A stretch of 64,000 bases of DNA from Mycolicibacterium hodleri (lineage in GTDB: Bacteria; Actinomycetota; Actinomycetes; Mycobacteriales; Mycobacteriaceae), in NCBI RefSeq assembly GCF_006439015.1, contig NZ_RCZG01000005.1, positions 186,001 through 250,000 on the forward strand, given 5' to 3'. Made by a program: the position numbers and the translations under genes. How positions within the stretch are numbered: the stretch's first letter is position 1; each line of letters starts with the position of its first letter. The notes beneath the pieces were generated by a model. It was not told where the DNA came from, made no database searches, and saw only the letters and a program-made list of their open reading frames with translations. Shown one piece after another: positions 62,783 to 64,000 of the stretch.

Positions 62783-64000
62783 GTGAGCTACGACACGATC
62801 ATTCGACACGGCCGCTGGTTCGATGGCACCGGAGCGGCGTCCGCGGTGCGCAACCTCGGCATTCGCGCCGGCCACGTCGTGGCGATCTCGACCGACGACC
62901 TCGACGAGGACGGCTGCCCCCGGGTCATTGACGCTGCTGGCCATTGGGTGCTGCCGGGAATGTTGGACATTCACACCCACTACGACGTCGAGGTGCTCAA
63001 TGGCCCCGCGTTGGCAGAGTCGCTGCGCCACGGCGTGACGACCGTGATGCTCGGCTCCTGCTCCCTGTCGACCGTCCACGTCGACGGCACCCAGGCCGGT
63101 GATCTGTTCGGCCGCGTCGAGGCGATCCCCCGCGAACACGTCATCGCTGCGGTGGACGGCCGCAAGACCTGGCGGACGTGCGACGAGTACGTCGGAGCGC
63201 TCGAGCAACTGCCTCTCGGCCCCAACCTGGCGGCGTTCATCGGACACTCCGACATGCGAACGGCCGTCATGGGACTCGATCGGGCGACGCAGAAGACGGA
63301 ACGTCCCAGCCGCAGTGAGCAGGCCGAGATGGAGCGCATGCTCGCCGAGGCACTTGAGGCCGGCTTCGTCGGAATGTCGTCGATGCAACTGCTCTTCGAC
63401 AAGTTGGACGGCGACGTCTGCCGTTCCCGCACGCTGCCGTCGACGTACGCGAAGGCGCGGGAGCAGCGTCGGTTGAAGTCCTTGCTGCGCAAGGCAGGAC
63501 GTGTGCTCCAGTCCGGCCCCAACATCGAGAACCCGGTGAATCTGGGCTCACAGGTGGTTCAGTCACTCGGCCTCTTCCGCAACCCGCTCAAGACCAGTCT
63601 GCTGTCGGCGGCCGACGTCAAGTCCAACCCGTATGCGATCACGCTGATGGGCCCCGTCGCGCGGTTGATCAACCGCCTCGGCGGAAACTTCCGCTGGCAG
63701 CATCTACCCGTGCCGTTCGAGGTCTACGCCGACGGCATCGACCTGGTGATCTTCGAGGAGTTCGGGTCGGGCGCTGCGGCGCTGCACTTGCGCGACGAGG
63801 TCGAGCGGAACGAAATGATGCAAGACGAAGGGTACCGACGCCGCTTCCGCAAGGAATACGAGAGCAGGTTCGGAGTGCGGGTGTGGCACCGCGACTTCTT
63901 CGACGCCGACATCGTCGACTGCCCGGATGACACTGTGGTCGGCAAGTCCTTCGGCCAGGTAGGACTCGACCGTGGTGGCCTCCATCCGGTGGATGCGTTC
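62783..64000 (+). CDS. N-acyl-D-amino-acid deacylase/amidohydrolase family protein (3'-partial)
   Basis: The frame runs from GTG 62783 to the last base with no stop (406 codons). It begins VSYDTIIRHGRWFDGTGA, then LPGMLDIHTHYDVEV, where HTH binds zinc as in D-aminoacylases, and MLGSCSLS and FIGHSDMRTAVMG follow. This is the D-aminoacylase/amidohydrolase-3 family; mycobacteria have several paralogues. The substrate is unknown. Confidence 0.83.
   Translation, partial: MSYDTIIRHGRWFDGTGAASAVRNLGIRAGHVVAISTDDLDEDGCPRVIDAAGHWVLPGMLDIHTHYDVEVLNGPALAESLRHGVTTVMLGSCSLSTVHVDGTQAGDLFGRVEAIPREHVIAAVDGRKTWRTCDEYVGALEQLPLGPNLAAFIGHSDMRTAVMGLDRATQKTERPSRSEQAEMERMLAEALEAGFVGMSSMQLLFDKLDGDVCRSRTLPSTYAKAREQRRLKSLLRKAGRVLQSGPNIENPVNLGSQVVQSLGLFRNPLKTSLLSAADVKSNPYAITLMGPVARLINRLGGNFRWQHLPVPFEVYADGIDLVIFEEFGSGAAALHLRDEVERNEMMQDEGYRRRFRKEYESRFGVRVWHRDFFDADIVDCPDDTVVGKSFGQVGLDRGGLHPVDAF

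Overview
The window is a GC-rich chromosomal segment from a mycobacterium, most likely an environmental Mycolicibacterium-type species. The evidence is the gene content: a cyclopropane mycolic acid synthase-type methyltransferase, CYP125 and CYP124 cytochromes P450 with KstR-type operators, a PimC-like mannosyltransferase, an LdtMt1-type L,D-transpeptidase, a 13E12-family (DUF222/HNH) protein, a DUF7159 protein, a Pr6Pr membrane protein, and many GTG or TTG starts and ATGA overlaps. No tRNA, rRNA, CRISPR array, intact insertion sequence or prophage was seen.

Layout. 0-2.9 kb: an operon for the URC-type pyrimidine (uracil) catabolic route: a GTP cyclohydrolase II-like protein (cut by the window edge), a DUF1688 protein and uracil phosphoribosyltransferase. 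2.9-9.5 kb: an acyltransferase-3/SGNH pair, a Rieske lipoprotein, an M15 carboxypeptidase lipoprotein, a phosphodiesterase, YaaA, a VOC protein and an alpha/beta hydrolase. 9.5-16 kb: a probable yybP-ykoY Mn2+ riboswitch in front of TerC, an amidase, and a two-component cluster whose histidine kinase carries a one-base frameshift. 16-21 kb: cinA, a choline-kinase-like protein and a dimethylglycine/sarcosine dehydrogenase, read in one direction. 21-28.5 kb: a GT87 mannosyltransferase whose 3' end overlaps a GH2 exo-glycosidase gene, a TetR/hydrolase divergon with a four-half-site operator, and the 13E12 gene. 28.5-42 kb: sterol-linked genes behind three KstR-like boxes (SDR, DapB-fold dehydrogenase, nitronate monooxygenase-like protein, CYP125), mixed with a sigma-factor regulatory pair (RsbW/STAS), a molybdopterin oxidoreductase operon and a GH16 glycosidase. 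42-50 kb: cell-envelope genes (L,D-transpeptidase, Pr6Pr, DUF7159, CMAS), amino acid and amine enzymes, and a decayed peptide transporter. 50-64 kb: a deletion scar joining DsbE and CcdA fragments, an F420-type LLM oxidoreductase with a methyltransferase, a Baeyer-Villiger-type monooxygenase, CYP124, a cupredoxin lipoprotein, YoaK, PimC-like, dienelactone hydrolase, an SDR, and an N-acyl-D-amino-acid deacylase family protein cut by the right edge.

The main themes are pyrimidine salvage or catabolism, sterol and methyl-branched lipid oxidation under KstR, envelope glycan and lipid modification, and several visible lesions (frameshifted histidine kinase, POT transporter remnant, dsbE-ccdA remnant). 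Function calls rest on motif recognition and remembered family sequences. No database search was run.
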